Positions 43,598 to 53,115 of a stretch of DNA of 64,000 nt are shown here, piece by piece. The DNA comes from Paractinoplanes rishiriensis. GTDB lineage: Bacteria; Actinomycetota; Actinomycetes; Mycobacteriales; Micromonosporaceae. The position numbers and the translations under genes are program-made. The notes under the pieces are model-generated. The model saw nothing but the letters and a program-made list of their open reading frames with translations. It was not told the origin of the DNA and did not search any database. The stretch covers positions 310,001-374,000 of the forward strand of contig NZ_BOMV01000007.1 of NCBI RefSeq assembly GCF_016862375.1, given 5' to 3'. Numbering within the stretch: the stretch's first letter is position 1; each line of letters opens with the position of its first letter.

Positions 43598-44185
43598 TCA
43601 ACACCGCACACCCGCCGAACGGATCCGTTCCCACCGCTTCCGCCATCTCTCCGTCAACGTCGGCAGATCGATCGTCACCGGGTACGGCCGTTTGGTGGAG
43701 AACACGTCATGGGTGGAGTCGACCATGTCGAAACCGCCGCCCTTCGCCCGCGGACGGAAGACCATGAGGGTGAATCCGGCGGGCTCCGACCGATCCACCA
43801 GCCAGTAGTCGGTCACGCCCGCGCGTGCATAGATTCCCGTCTTCGCGTTCTGGTCGCGGAAATGCCAATCGGGCGCGACAACCTCGCAGACGAGGACAGC
43901 GTCGGCGATCGGGACCGGGCTACGGTCAAGATGATCGGGCTGCAGAACCACGACATCGGGACACGGCTGACTCCTGGCGTCCACCCGCAGCGGTATCCGA
44001 GGCAGCACAACGAGGTCGGGCGGGCACTCCGCCTCGAGCGCCCGGCCCAGGTCGAGCATCGGAAACTGAAAGATCGGCGGGTGATCGACGGGCACGAGGC
44101 AGCCGTCGATCAGCTCGTACCGGCGATCGTTCGGCGCCCGGACCAGTTCGTCGACGGTCCAATCGCCGGGTTCGGGCCGGTTCAT
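43598..44185 (-). CDS. Uma2-family putative restriction endonuclease (copy 1)
   Basis: 195 residues. Uma2 fold (PD-(D/E)XK nuclease-like): DWTVDELVRAPNDRRYELID-G, the PCPDVVVLQPDHL strand with Asp, VLVCEVVAPDWHFRDQNAKT containing the ExV element, and ARAGVTDYWLVD. ATG 44185 overlaps the upstream gene's stop by 4 nt. Its biological role is unknown; the family is hugely amplified in actinobacteria and cyanobacteria. Same length as the upstream copy, so a tandem duplication. Confidence 0.87.
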   Translation of the reverse strand: MNRPEPGDWTVDELVRAPNDRRYELIDGCLVPVDHPPIFQFPMLDLGRALEAECPPDLVVLPRIPLRVDARSQPCPDVVVLQPDHLDRSPVPIADAVLVCEVVAPDWHFRDQNAKTGIYARAGVTDYWLVDRSEPAGFTLMVFRPRAKGGGFDMVDSTHDVFSTKRPYPVTIDLPTLTERWRKRWERIRSAGVRC

Positions 44186-44769
44186 GCGGGCCCGGCCACC
44201 CGGTCGCGGACCCGGGTGAGGGCGGGCAGGTCGAGCGTCACCGGGTAGGGCTCGGTCGTCTCGAACACCTTGTTGGTGCTCGTCACCATGTCGTAGCCGG
44301 CGTCCGCGCCCATCCGGAACTCGGTGAGCACGATGCCGTCCGGGACCGCCGGGTTGACCACCCAATAGCCCCGCACTCCCGCGGTCGCATAGGCCGCAGC
44401 CTTGGCCGTCATGTCGCGGAAATGCGAACTCGGCGACACGAACTCGACCGCGAGAAGCGCGTTGCTCACCGGCACGGGACTCCGATGCAGTTCCCGTTCC
44501 GGGATGACCACCACGTCAGGACGCGGCTCGTTACGCCGATCGATACTCAGCGAGAGATCGGGTGCGGGCGCATAGCCGGGCGGGCAGCTCGGCCGTAACG
44601 CCAGGACGATCTCGACACCAAGGATCTGAGGAAATCCGGTAGGGGACGGCACGATGAGCCTTCCGTCGATCAACTCATAGCGAAGATCCGGAGGAAGGCT
44701 CGCCAGGTCGTCGACGGTCCAGTCCTGCTTTTCATCCAGCAGGCTCGGCAGCTTTAGGGCCGCGGTCAT
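44182..44769 (-). CDS. Uma2-family putative restriction endonuclease (copy 2)
   Basis: 195 residues. DWTVDDLASLPPDLRYELID, RPDVVVIPERELHRSPVPV, LLAVEFVSPSSHFRDMTAKA, YATAGVRGYWVVNP. All core elements match copy 1, about half identical by eye. ATG 44769 is chosen since GAGGAGG stands 5 nt upstream; 44793 would add eight residues. Heads the two-gene operon. Confidence 0.88.
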   Translation of the reverse strand: MTAALKLPSLLDEKQDWTVDDLASLPPDLRYELIDGRLIVPSPTGFPQILGVEIVLALRPSCPPGYAPAPDLSLSIDRRNEPRPDVVVIPERELHRSPVPVSNALLAVEFVSPSSHFRDMTAKAAAYATAGVRGYWVVNPAVPDGIVLTEFRMGADAGYDMVTSTNKVFETTEPYPVTLDLPALTRVRDRVAGPA

Positions 44770-44830
44770 CGGGACCTCCTCGGGGGATGTCACCAGACAT
44801 CCTTACCCATGACTAGAGGCGCCAGCCCGC

Positions 44831-46393
44831 TCACTGCTTGTCGTCGTCGTCCTTCGGGGGCTTCATCAGCTTGTTGAAGTCGAGGTTGGGCAGTTTGAAA
44901 CCGCCGCCCGGGGCACCGCCCAGGGCGTTCGGGTCGAGGCCCGGAGGGAGCTGGGGCATGCCACCCGGGAAGCCGGCGGGCAGGCCGCCGCCGGCGGCGC
45001 CGGTGCGGGGACGGCTCGAGCCGCCCTTGGTGCCCTTGCGCTTGTTCTTCGGGCTCTTGGTGGCCTTGCGCCGCGCGCCGGGCAGGCCCATCATGCCGGT
45101 CATCTGCTTCATCATCTTTTGCGCGTCGGCGAAGCGGTTGAGCAGCTGGTTGACGTCCATGACGGTGACGCCGGAGCCGTTCGCGATGCGGGCGCGGCGG
45201 GAGCCGTTGATGATTTTCGGGTTGGTGCGCTCGCCGGGGGTCATCGAGCGGATGATCGCGGTGACCCGGTCGAAGTGGCTGTCGTCCAGGTCGTCCAGCT
45301 GGCCCTTGAGCTGGCCCATGCCGGGCATCATGCCGAGGATGTTGGCGATCGGGCCCATCCGGCGCACCGCCACCAGCTGGTCCAGGAAGTCCTCCAGGGT
45401 GAACTGCTCGCCACCGAGCAGCTTGGAGGTCATCTTTTCCTTCTGATCCTCGTCGAAGGCCTGCTCGGCCTGCTCGATGAGGGTCAGCACGTCGCCCATG
45501 CCGAGGATCCGGCTGGCCATCCGGTCGGGGTGGAAGAGGTCGAAGTCCTCGAGCTTTTCACCGGTGGACGCGAACAGGATGGGCTCACCGGTGACCTGCC
45601 GGACGGACAGCGCGGCACCACCGCGGGCGTCGCCGTCCAGCTTGGAGAGGACCACGCCGGTGATGCCGACGCCGTCGCGGAAGGCCTCGGCGGTCTGCAC
45701 CGCGTCCTGGCCGACCATGGCGTCGATGACGAAGATGACCTCGTCGGGGTCGACCGCGGCCCGGATGTCGCGGGCCTGCTGCATCATCTCGGCGTCGATA
45801 CCGAGGCGGCCCGCGGTGTCGACGATGACGATGTCCTTGGCGGTGCGCCGGGCGTGCTCGATCGAGTCCTTGGCCACCTGCACCGGGTCGCCGACGCCGT
45901 TGCCGGGCTGCGGAGCGTACACGTCCACGCCGGCCCGGCCGGCGAGCACCTGGAGCTGGTTGACCGCGTTGGGCCGCTGGAGGTCACAGGCGACCAGCAG
46001 TGGCTGGTGCCCCTGACCCTTGAGCCAGCGGGACAGCTTGCCGGCCAGCGTCGTCTTACCGGAACCCTGGAGGCCGGCCAGCATGATCACGGTCGGCGGG
46101 GTCTTGGCGAACTGGAGCCGCCGGCCCTCGCCGCCGAGGACGGTGATGAGCTCGTCGTGGACGATCTTGATGATCTGCTGGGCCGGATTGAGCGCCTGGG
46201 AGACCTCGGCGCCCCGGGCCCGGTCCTTCAGGTTGAAGATGAAGGACTTGACCACGGGCAGCGCAACGTCCGCCTCGAGCAGCGCGAGGCGGATCTCGCG
46301 GGCGGTGGCGTCGATGTCGGCATCGGTGAGCCGGCCCTTGCCGCGGAGCTTGGTGAAGATCCCGGACAGGCGGTCACTCAGGGTGTCAAACAC
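44831..46393 (-). CDS. ffh: Signal recognition particle protein Ffh
   Basis: 520 residues. Co-translational targeting GTPase. N domain, then G domain with GLQGSGKTTLAGKLSRWLKG, VDTAGRLGIDAEM and TKLD-like VVLSKLDGDARG; methionine-rich M domain for 4.5S RNA and signal sequences (MMKQMTGMMGLPGARRKATK). The C-terminus continues as a Gly/Pro-rich acidic tail of about 80 residues, as in other actinobacteria. Confidence 0.97.
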   Translation of the reverse strand: MFDTLSDRLSGIFTKLRGKGRLTDADIDATAREIRLALLEADVALPVVKSFIFNLKDRARGAEVSQALNPAQQIIKIVHDELITVLGGEGRRLQFAKTPPTVIMLAGLQGSGKTTLAGKLSRWLKGQGHQPLLVACDLQRPNAVNQLQVLAGRAGVDVYAPQPGNGVGDPVQVAKDSIEHARRTAKDIVIVDTAGRLGIDAEMMQQARDIRAAVDPDEVIFVIDAMVGQDAVQTAEAFRDGVGITGVVLSKLDGDARGGAALSVRQVTGEPILFASTGEKLEDFDLFHPDRMASRILGMGDVLTLIEQAEQAFDEDQKEKMTSKLLGGEQFTLEDFLDQLVAVRRMGPIANILGMMPGMGQLKGQLDDLDDSHFDRVTAIIRSMTPGERTNPKIINGSRRARIANGSGVTVMDVNQLLNRFADAQKMMKQMTGMMGLPGARRKATKSPKNKRKGTKGGSSRPRTGAAGGGLPAGFPGGMPQLPPGLDPNALGGAPGGGFKLPNLDFNKLMKPPKDDDDKQ

Positions 46394-46458
46394 GGCTCGA
46401 CTTCCGGTAGGTCAGAGGTACTGGCGATGTCCGCTAGCCTAGCCGCCCGCGGGAAAGC

Positions 46459-46689
46459 TCACTGGTTGCGCATGCGGTACGTCTTGGCCGCCGCCTCGAT
46501 CCGCCGCTGGGTGCGGGTGCCGGGCGCCAGCGACTTTTTCATCTTGGCGTACGCCAGTGCCCCGCCGCCGACCACCAGCGCGCCCACGATCAGGTAGAAC
46601 AGCGCCGGCCCGAGCAGTGCGCTGACCACCCAGCCGACCACGATCACACCGGCGATCAGTGCGACCAGAAACGCGAGAGCCTTGCCCAT
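46459..46689 (-). CDS. Small two-helix membrane protein
   Basis: 76 residues. Two hydrophobic segments (ALAFLVALIAGVIVVGWVV and LFYLIVGALVVGGGALAYA) are followed by a basic tail. The ATG at 46689 is preceded by GGGAGGA, a strong site. I do not recognise a named family; such proteins commonly lie near ffh in Micromonosporaceae. Confidence 0.65.
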   Translation of the reverse strand: MGKALAFLVALIAGVIVVGWVVSALLGPALFYLIVGALVVGGGALAYAKMKKSLAPGTRTQRRIEAAAKTYRMRNQ

Positions 46690-46979
46690 CGGGTCCTCCC
46701 CGGGTCGATAAACCTGACTCCACCATGCCGCACCGGGGCAAGCCCGCCCATCGGCGGTAACCCTGAGCACACCCGTAGGGGTCCGTCCCGGGCATTTCCG
46801 CACGCCATAAAGGGCAATTGCCGTATACCGGCATTATCAGGCGTCACAAAAAGTGCATCCGACGCGGGACAGGACAAGAAACCGCAACTTCGAGTCCGGA
46901 GCCGCCGTTGAGGGTCAGTGACCGCGGCGGGCCGTCCGTTCCCGCGGTCGGAGACGTACCCCGGCGGAAGGACGACGGC
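46690..46979. other. 290-bp divergent intergenic region
   Basis: Separates the leftward ffh-side genes from the rightward Stealth gene. 46808-46865 is markedly AT-rich and contains GCCGTATACCGGC (imperfect palindrome) and CATTATCAG, so promoters of the glycopolymer locus probably lie here. No gene seen. Confidence 0.45.
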
Positions 46980-48866
46980 GTGCCCCTACGGCGGATCTTT
47001 CAGCTGACGCCCTGGCCGGTCCGGCGCCGGGTGCTGGCCAGCGCGCAACACCGGCTGCTCCGCTACGTTCCGGCCGAGCGTCGCCTGGCGGTCTCCCGGC
47101 GGGTGGTTCCGCTGGGTGCGACGGCCCGGCGTCCCACCGCCGAGGCGGCCATCCGCAAGGTCCGGGTGGGTCGGCGCCGGCTGGCTGCCCGGGCCACTGC
47201 CGCGACAAACCCGTCGGCCGTACGCCGGGCGAACCTCGACAGGATCGTGGCCGCGCTCGACATCGCAGGCATCGAGTGGTTCCGGGTCCCGGTGGAGTCC
47301 CTGACCGGCTCGGCCCTGGCCGTGCCGGAGCGCGACCGGTACCGCGTACTCCCTCTGCTGGAAACGCTGAGCGCGAGTGACGCCGGCGTGCTGGAGGCCG
47401 TCGGGGGTGGATCCGGGCGGCGAGCCCGGCAGAAGGCCGCGGTGCTGCGGCTGAGCTGGCCGGTCACCGATCCGCGCGGCAGCCTCACCTTCGGCACCGA
47501 GTACGGCTGCGAGATCGAGTTCTGGCGCGACGAGAACGGCACCCTGTCCGGGCCGCGCAGCAACCCGGTGTCCAACCTGGTGGCCGCGGACGAGCCGGCG
47601 GTGGTGGCGTCCGAGTCGGTCTTCGGTTCGTTCGCGGCCGCGTCCGAACCCGGCACGTACCGGACCCGCGAGGTCTTCACCATGGTCAGCCCGGACCGGG
47701 TGGCCTTCCCCATCGACGTGGTCTACACCTGGGTGGACGGCGGTGATCCGGACTGGCGCGCCCGCAAGGCCGCGGCGCTGCGCGAGAACGGCTGGGTCTC
47801 CGAGGTCAGCGGGCAGGCGGCCAACGACTCGCGGTTCGTCTCCCGGGACGAGTTGCGCTACTCGCTGCGCGCGCTGCACGCGTTCGCCCCCTGGGTCCGG
47901 CACATCTTCCTGGTCACCGACGGCCAGGTGCCGGCCTGGCTGGACACCGGGCGGCCGGATCTGACCGTGGTGACGCACCGGGAGATCTTCGGTGACACCG
48001 GGCGGCTGCCGACGTTCAACTCGCAGGCCATCGAGTCCCGGCTGCACCGGATCCCGGGCCTGGCCGAGCACTTCCTCTACCTGAACGACGACGTCATCCT
48101 GGGCCGGCCGGTGGCGCCCGAGATGTTCTTCACGCCGGGCGGGCTGACCCGGTTCTTCCCGTCCACCGCCCTGGTCGACTCGGCGCCGCGGCAGCCCACC
48201 GACCCACCCGCGAACTCGGCCGGCAAGAACAACCGGCGGCTCATCCAGCAGGCGTTCGGCCGGGTGCTGACCCGCAAGATGAAGCACACCCCGCACCCGT
48301 CGCGGCGCAGTGTGCTGGCCGAGATCGAACTGCGCTTCGCCGAGCACGTGACGGCCACCGCCGGGCACCAGTTCCGGCACCCGGACGACATCGCGATGCT
48401 CTCGTCGCTGCAGCAGTACTACGCGTACCTGACCGGCCGTGCCGCCCCCGGCGACATCAAATACATGTACACCGACCTGGCCGACCCGGTGACGCCGCTG
48501 CGGCTGGCCCGGGCGCTGCACGACCGGCACCTGGACGCGTTCTGCCTCAACGACACCGACTCGTCGCCGGCCGCCGCGGCCGAACAGGCGGCGCTGCTGG
48601 CCGAGTTCCTGCCGCTCTACCTGCCGTTCCCGTCGCCGTACGAGCTGACAGCGCCGCGGCCGGCCACCACGGCACTCACCGCGGCACTCACCGCGGCGCC
48701 GCGCCCGGCGCTGGTGGCCCGGCAGGGCTCCCGGTCCCGGCCAGGGTCCCCGGCCAACCCGGCCCGCCCCGGCTCCGCGGCCAACCCCGGCCGCCAAGGC
48801 TCGCGGGCCAATCCGGGCGGCCCGGTGCACCCGGACATTGCCCTGCCGGACTCATCGCTGACCTGA
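46980..48866 (+). CDS. Stealth-family sugar-phosphate transferase
   Basis: 628 residues. Stealth CR1 IDVVYTWVDGGD near residue 245, CR2 SRFVSRDELRYSLRALHAFA with FLVTDGQVPAWL, CR3 around EIELRFAEHVTATAGHQFRH with PDDIA, CR4 CLNDT near residue 521. Such enzymes transfer hexose-1-phosphate from UDP-sugars to build phosphodiester-linked capsules (also human GNPTAB). The C-terminal about 55 residues are SPANPAR/SAANPGR-type repeats. GTG 46980 is preceded by GGAAGGA; longer open frame is unsupported. Confidence 0.88.
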   Translation: MPLRRIFQLTPWPVRRRVLASAQHRLLRYVPAERRLAVSRRVVPLGATARRPTAEAAIRKVRVGRRRLAARATAATNPSAVRRANLDRIVAALDIAGIEWFRVPVESLTGSALAVPERDRYRVLPLLETLSASDAGVLEAVGGGSGRRARQKAAVLRLSWPVTDPRGSLTFGTEYGCEIEFWRDENGTLSGPRSNPVSNLVAADEPAVVASESVFGSFAAASEPGTYRTREVFTMVSPDRVAFPIDVVYTWVDGGDPDWRARKAAALRENGWVSEVSGQAANDSRFVSRDELRYSLRALHAFAPWVRHIFLVTDGQVPAWLDTGRPDLTVVTHREIFGDTGRLPTFNSQAIESRLHRIPGLAEHFLYLNDDVILGRPVAPEMFFTPGGLTRFFPSTALVDSAPRQPTDPPANSAGKNNRRLIQQAFGRVLTRKMKHTPHPSRRSVLAEIELRFAEHVTATAGHQFRHPDDIAMLSSLQQYYAYLTGRAAPGDIKYMYTDLADPVTPLRLARALHDRHLDAFCLNDTDSSPAAAAEQAALLAEFLPLYLPFPSPYELTAPRPATTALTAALTAAPRPALVARQGSRSRPGSPANPARPGSAANPGRQGSRANPGGPVHPDIALPDSSLT

Positions 48867-48881
48867 TTAAGGGGAAATTTC

Positions 48882-50144
48882 GTGTCTTATGATGTTGTGG
48901 TCCTCGGGCTCGGCTACGTCGGGCTGCCCCTCGCCCAGCAAGCTACCCGCGCCGGCATGCGGGTCCTCGGCTTCGACGTCAACGAGCGCGTCGTCGCCTC
49001 GCTGGCCGCCGGCGCGTCGCACGTGGACGACCTGAGCGACGCCGACGTGGCCGAAATGCTGGCCGGCGGCTTCCGCACCACCGCCGACGAGGCGATGATC
49101 GGTACCGCCGACACCGCGGTCATCTGCGTGCCCACCCCGCTCGCCGAGGGCGACGGCCCCGACCTGCGCGCCGTGGTCGGCGCCACCGAGGCCATCGGCC
49201 GCAACCTGCGCCCCGGCATGCTCGTCGTGCTGGAGTCGACCACCTACCCCGGCACCACCGACGAGGTGGTCCGGCCGCTGCTCGAGAAGCTCTCCGGGCT
49301 GACCGCCGGCATCGACTTCCACCTGGCCTTCTCGCCCGAACGGATCGACCCGGGCAACGAGCAGTTCGGCCCGCGCAACACGCCCAAGGTGGTCGGCGGC
49401 TACACGATCGGGTGCGCCGACCGGGTCGCCGCGTTCTACGGCCGGTTCGTCGACACCGTGGTGCGCACCCGGGGCACCCGGGAGGCGGAGACCGCGAAGC
49501 TGCTCGAGAACACCTACCGGCACGTCAACATCGCGCTGGTCAACGAGATGGCCCGGTTCTGCCACGAGCTGGACATCGACCTGTGGGACGTGATCCGGGC
49601 GGCGTCCACCAAGCCGTTCGGCTTCCAGGCCTTCTACCCCGGACCGGGCGTGGGCGGGCACTGCATCCCGATCGACCCCAACTACCTTTCGCACAATGTG
49701 CGCAGCAAGCTCGGCTACCCGTTCCGCTTCGTCGAGCTGGCCCAGGAGATCAACGCGACCATGCCGGACTACGTGGCCCGGCGCGCGCAGAACCTGCTGA
49801 ACGCGGACGGCCAGGCGGTGCACGGCGCCACGGTCCTGCTGCTCGGCGTCACCTACAAGGCCAACATCGCCGACCAGCGCGAGTCCCCGGCCACCCCGCT
49901 GGCCCGCCAGCTCAGCGCGCTCGGCGCCACCGTGCTCTACCACGACCCGCACGTGCCGTCCTGGACCGTGGGCGACGTCGAGGTGGCCCGCACCGACGAC
50001 CTGGAGGGCGCGGCCGCCGCGGCCGACCTGGTGATCCTGGTGCAACACCACCGCGAATACGACGCCGACCACCTGGCCGGCCTGGCCAAGCGCTTCTTCG
50101 ACACCCGCGGCGTGACCACCCTCAAGCAAGCGCACCGCCTGTGA
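48882..50144 (+). CDS. Nucleotide-sugar dehydrogenase (UDP-ManNAc/GlcNAc type)
   Basis: 420 residues. Oxidises a UDP-hexosamine or UDP-glucose at C6 to the uronate. Rossmann GLGYVGLPLAQQA, substrate region LAFSPERIDPGN, catalytic Cys in PGPGVGGHCIPIDPNYLS, C-terminal NAD domain. Motif PGxGVGGHCIPxDP and length best fit WecC/WbpA-type enzymes acting on N-acetyl sugars; glucose is not excluded. GTG 48882 has AAGGGGAA upstream. Provides an activated uronate for the adjacent glycopolymer genes. Confidence 0.88.
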   Translation: MSYDVVVLGLGYVGLPLAQQATRAGMRVLGFDVNERVVASLAAGASHVDDLSDADVAEMLAGGFRTTADEAMIGTADTAVICVPTPLAEGDGPDLRAVVGATEAIGRNLRPGMLVVLESTTYPGTTDEVVRPLLEKLSGLTAGIDFHLAFSPERIDPGNEQFGPRNTPKVVGGYTIGCADRVAAFYGRFVDTVVRTRGTREAETAKLLENTYRHVNIALVNEMARFCHELDIDLWDVIRAASTKPFGFQAFYPGPGVGGHCIPIDPNYLSHNVRSKLGYPFRFVELAQEINATMPDYVARRAQNLLNADGQAVHGATVLLLGVTYKANIADQRESPATPLARQLSALGATVLYHDPHVPSWTVGDVEVARTDDLEGAAAAADLVILVQHHREYDADHLAGLAKRFFDTRGVTTLKQAHRL

Positions 50145-50177
50145 CACGGGGGTGCGCGGTCCGCCCGGGCCGCGCAC

Positions 50178-50564
50178 CTAGCCGGAGCGCACCCGGAACG
50201 TCCAGCGCGAGTTCAGCGTGTAGTTGACGACCGGGATGGCGACCAGCGCGACACCCTGAACCAGCGGATACGGTGCGGCCATCAGCTCCGTGCCGCACCA
50301 CAGCACGATCGTGTTGAGCGCGAACGCCACCGCGGTCACCGTGAGGAACCTGCTGCCGGCCACCGCATGACCGGCGGACGAGCGGAAAACCCAGGCATGC
50401 TGAAGGCCGTACGAGACCAGGATGCTCGCCACGAATCCGGCCGTCGACGCCACCACCGGCCGCACCTGTGCGCCCTCGGCCAGCGCCAGCCCGATCCCGA
50501 AGTGGGTCAGGGCACTCGCGCCGCCGCTGATCCCGTACCGGACCAGCCGGCCCAGCCCGTTCAC
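50178..50564 (-). CDS. GtrA-family flippase-like membrane protein
   Basis: 128 residues, four helices (RYGISGGASALTHFGIGLAL; STAGFVASILVSYGLQHAWVF; FLTVTAVAFALNTIVLWCG; GVALVAIPVVNYTLNSRWTF). GtrA proteins flip undecaprenyl-phosphate-linked sugars in three-part glucosylation systems. Last of a four-gene coupled block with GT2 and two GT-C-like proteins. Confidence 0.86.
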   Translation of the reverse strand: MNGLGRLVRYGISGGASALTHFGIGLALAEGAQVRPVVASTAGFVASILVSYGLQHAWVFRSSAGHAVAGSRFLTVTAVAFALNTIVLWCGTELMAAPYPLVQGVALVAIPVVNYTLNSRWTFRVRSG

Positions 50565-52141
50565 TCCGCACCCCGGCAGAACGGCCGCCCGTACCGCTGC
50601 CTGGTCGCCAGGTCGGCGGTGACCTGCATCCGATCCGCCGCGCTACGGGTGCCGGGCAGTTCACCGGCCGCGAAGCGCGAGTAGGCGTCGTCGGCGAACA
50701 GCGCGGCGAACCGGTCGCGCAGCTCGCACCGCCGCCGGTCGCCGGCCGCGGTGGTGTCGAACTGCGCGATCTCGGCGGAGATCGCGGCGCTGACCAGTGC
50801 GGCCGGACGCCGGTTCGCGGCCTGCGCGTAGGCGTGGTTGACCGCGGTGCTGACGGCCGCGCCGAGCGCGACCACGACGAGAGCCGTACGCAGCACGACC
50901 GCCCGGGCGGCGAGCGCCAGCAGGCCGGTCAGCAGCAGCGCGCCGCCGGCCGCGGTGAGCCCGCTGTCCCGCCAGCCGGCACCCCAGCGGTCCATCGACG
51001 CCATCAGCTGGCCCTGCCGGTTGACCGAGCCGAGCCCGGCGCCGAGCAGCAGCACCGCGGCGCCGGTCAGGGCCAGGGCGATCGCCGGGCGGCGGCCGAG
51101 GCTGGGCAGCCGGGCCAGGTCGGCGAGCGGGCGGACGGCCAGCGCGGCGAGCGCCAGGACCGCGGCCGCGAGCACCACCCGGCCGGGCGCCGCGGCCTCG
51201 CGCAGCGCCTCGTCCCACTGCAGCGGGGGCAGCCAGGCGACCAACCGGTGCGGCAGCGCGGAGCCCAGGCCGGAGCCGAGGAGCAGATCGGAGTTGCGGT
51301 AGCAGTCGCCGTCCCGGCAGGCGGCCCAGATGAGGATGCGCACCGGCACGAAGACCGGCAGAAAGCCGGCCCAGAGCGCCACAACCGCCCGCAGCGGCCG
51401 AGCGGGGCCGGCGGGGCCGGCCGATGCAGGATTGGGAAGTGCCGCCGGCCCGAGGCGGGCTCGGGCCAGCACCGCGACCGTGGCCACCGGCAGCGCCAGC
51501 GCCGCCATTTCGTTCACCGTGGCCAGCGCCGCGCCGGCCACCACCACCAACGGCATCGAGCGGGGCGCGCGAGCCAGCCAGGCGGCCACCGCCAGCACGA
51601 TCGCCGCCGACAGGAAATACAGCCCACCAAAGAGGACCGTGCTGCTCAACTGCCCGGCCGCGGCCAGACTCGCGCCGAGCGCGAACGGCACCACCACCAG
51701 TGGCCGGGCCGGCGGCGCACCGAACATCCGGCCGCGCGCGGTGACCGCCTCGGCGAGCAGCACGGCCGCCGCGGTCAGCACCGCCGCGGCCAGCGCCGAC
51801 ATCAGCCGCAGCCCCACCTGCGCGGGCAACTGCAGCAGACCGGTGAGCAGGTAGGCCAGCACGTCGACCGACCACTCCAGCATCCGGCCGAGCGGCCGGA
51901 AGTTGCCGAAGTCCAGGTACATCGGGACCGTGCGCAGGTTTTCGGTGACCAGGCTCCAGGGCCGGGCCTGCACCACGGCGCCATGCCAGTACACGTTGTA
52001 CCGGTGGTCGAAACCCAGGGCCAGGTACGTGAGTGGCGCCGTCACCGTGAGCGGCACCAGCAGGCAGCGCAGGAACAGCCGCCGCCAGGCACCCACCGCG
52101 GCACCCGTGCCGGTCGCGGCGGGGGCCAGCACCGCCGTCAC
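50561..52141 (-). CDS. Polytopic membrane protein, probable GT-C glycosyltransferase (paralogue 1)
   Basis: 526 residues, many hydrophobic segments. First loop has FDHRYNVYWHG, then GNFRPLGRMLEWSVDVLAYL. A mid-protein CYRNSD and a C-terminal Cys motif (RRC near residue 480, PFC near the end) recur in paralogues at 53.1 and 61.4 kb. The Asp in the first loop and topology resemble GT-C enzymes; GtrC/Gtr(type)-like side-chain transferase is inference. GTG 52141 overlaps the GT2 stop by 4 nt; its own stop overlaps gtrA by 4 nt. Confidence 0.68.
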   Translation of the reverse strand: MTAVLAPAATGTGAAVGAWRRLFLRCLLVPLTVTAPLTYLALGFDHRYNVYWHGAVVQARPWSLVTENLRTVPMYLDFGNFRPLGRMLEWSVDVLAYLLTGLLQLPAQVGLRLMSALAAAVLTAAAVLLAEAVTARGRMFGAPPARPLVVVPFALGASLAAAGQLSSTVLFGGLYFLSAAIVLAVAAWLARAPRSMPLVVVAGAALATVNEMAALALPVATVAVLARARLGPAALPNPASAGPAGPARPLRAVVALWAGFLPVFVPVRILIWAACRDGDCYRNSDLLLGSGLGSALPHRLVAWLPPLQWDEALREAAAPGRVVLAAAVLALAALAVRPLADLARLPSLGRRPAIALALTGAAVLLLGAGLGSVNRQGQLMASMDRWGAGWRDSGLTAAGGALLLTGLLALAARAVVLRTALVVVALGAAVSTAVNHAYAQAANRRPAALVSAAISAEIAQFDTTAAGDRRRCELRDRFAALFADDAYSRFAAGELPGTRSAADRMQVTADLATRQRYGRPFCRGAE

Positions 52142-53115
52142 GTGCGGTCGGCCTGGGAAGCCTGCTCGGCCATCCACTGCTCGGGCACCGCTGCCCGCAC
52201 CGACTTCTCCTGCACCAGGTAGCGCGGCCGGCCGCGTACCTCCTCATGGATCCGGGCCAGATACTCCCCGATCACACCGAGCCCCAGCAGGATGAAGGTG
52301 CCCAGCACCAGCAGCAGCAGGATGACGGTCGGGAAGCCGGCCACCGAGCCGCCGCGCAGCCAGCGGATCAGGGTCTGCGCGCCGAGCACCACGGCGAATC
52401 CGGCGAACGCCAGTCCCATCAGGGTGACCAGGTGCAGCGGCGCCGAGCTGAACGACGTGATCCCGTTGACCGCCAGCCGGAACAGCGACCGGAACGTCCA
52501 GCGCGACGCGCCGCCCTCCCGGTGGTCGATGTCCACCTCGATGGTGGCCCGGCGGAACCCGATCCAGCTGCTGGTGCCGCGGAAGAACGAGGAGTGCTCG
52601 GGCAACCGCAGCAGCGCCTCCAGCGCGGGCCGGCTCAGCAGCCGGAAGTCGGTGGCGTCGACCAGGTCCACCTTGGTGAGCCCGGTGAACGCGCGGTTGA
52701 ACAGCTTGCCGCCGAGCCGGCCGATCAGGCCCTGCCCGGTGCGGTTGCGCTTGACCGCCTCGACCACGTGCGCGCCGTCCTGCCAGCGCTGCACCATGGC
52801 CGGGATGGCGCCGGGCGGGTGCTGGAGGTCGGAGTCGATGACCACCACCGCGTCGCCGGCCGCATGCTCGAGCCCGGCCAGCACGGCCGGTTCCTTGCCG
52901 AAGTTGCGGGACAGCTGGATCCCGCGGACCCGGTCGTCGAGCAGCGCCTGCCGGCTGATCCGGTCCCAGGAGTCGTCGGACGAGCCGTCGTCGACCAGCA
53001 CCAGTTCGTAGCGCAGGCCGGCCTCGCCGAGCACCTCGCCGAGCCGCCGGACGAACCGGTCGACGCCCGGCCCCTCGTTGTAGATCGGCGCGACCACCGA
53101 CACCAGGCTGGTCAC
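52138..53115 (-). CDS. GT2-family glycosyltransferase (GtrB/DPM1-like)
   Basis: 325 residues. GT2 catalytic domain: VSVVAPIYNEGPGVDRFVRR, ELVLVDDGSSDDSWDRI, GDAVVVIDSDLQHPP with DSD motif, GRLGGKLFNRAFTGLTKVDL, then two C-terminal membrane helices. Fits polyisoprenyl-phosphate glycosyltransferases that make a lipid-linked sugar donor. GTG 53115 overlaps the upstream gene. With GtrA and the polytopic proteins it forms the classic GtrA/B/type trio. Confidence 0.9.
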   Translation of the reverse strand: MTSLVSVVAPIYNEGPGVDRFVRRLGEVLGEAGLRYELVLVDDGSSDDSWDRISRQALLDDRVRGIQLSRNFGKEPAVLAGLEHAAGDAVVVIDSDLQHPPGAIPAMVQRWQDGAHVVEAVKRNRTGQGLIGRLGGKLFNRAFTGLTKVDLVDATDFRLLSRPALEALLRLPEHSSFFRGTSSWIGFRRATIEVDIDHREGGASRWTFRSLFRLAVNGITSFSSAPLHLVTLMGLAFAGFAVVLGAQTLIRWLRGGSVAGFPTVILLLLVLGTFILLGLGVIGEYLARIHEEVRGRPRYLVQEKSVRAAVPEQWMAEQASQADRT

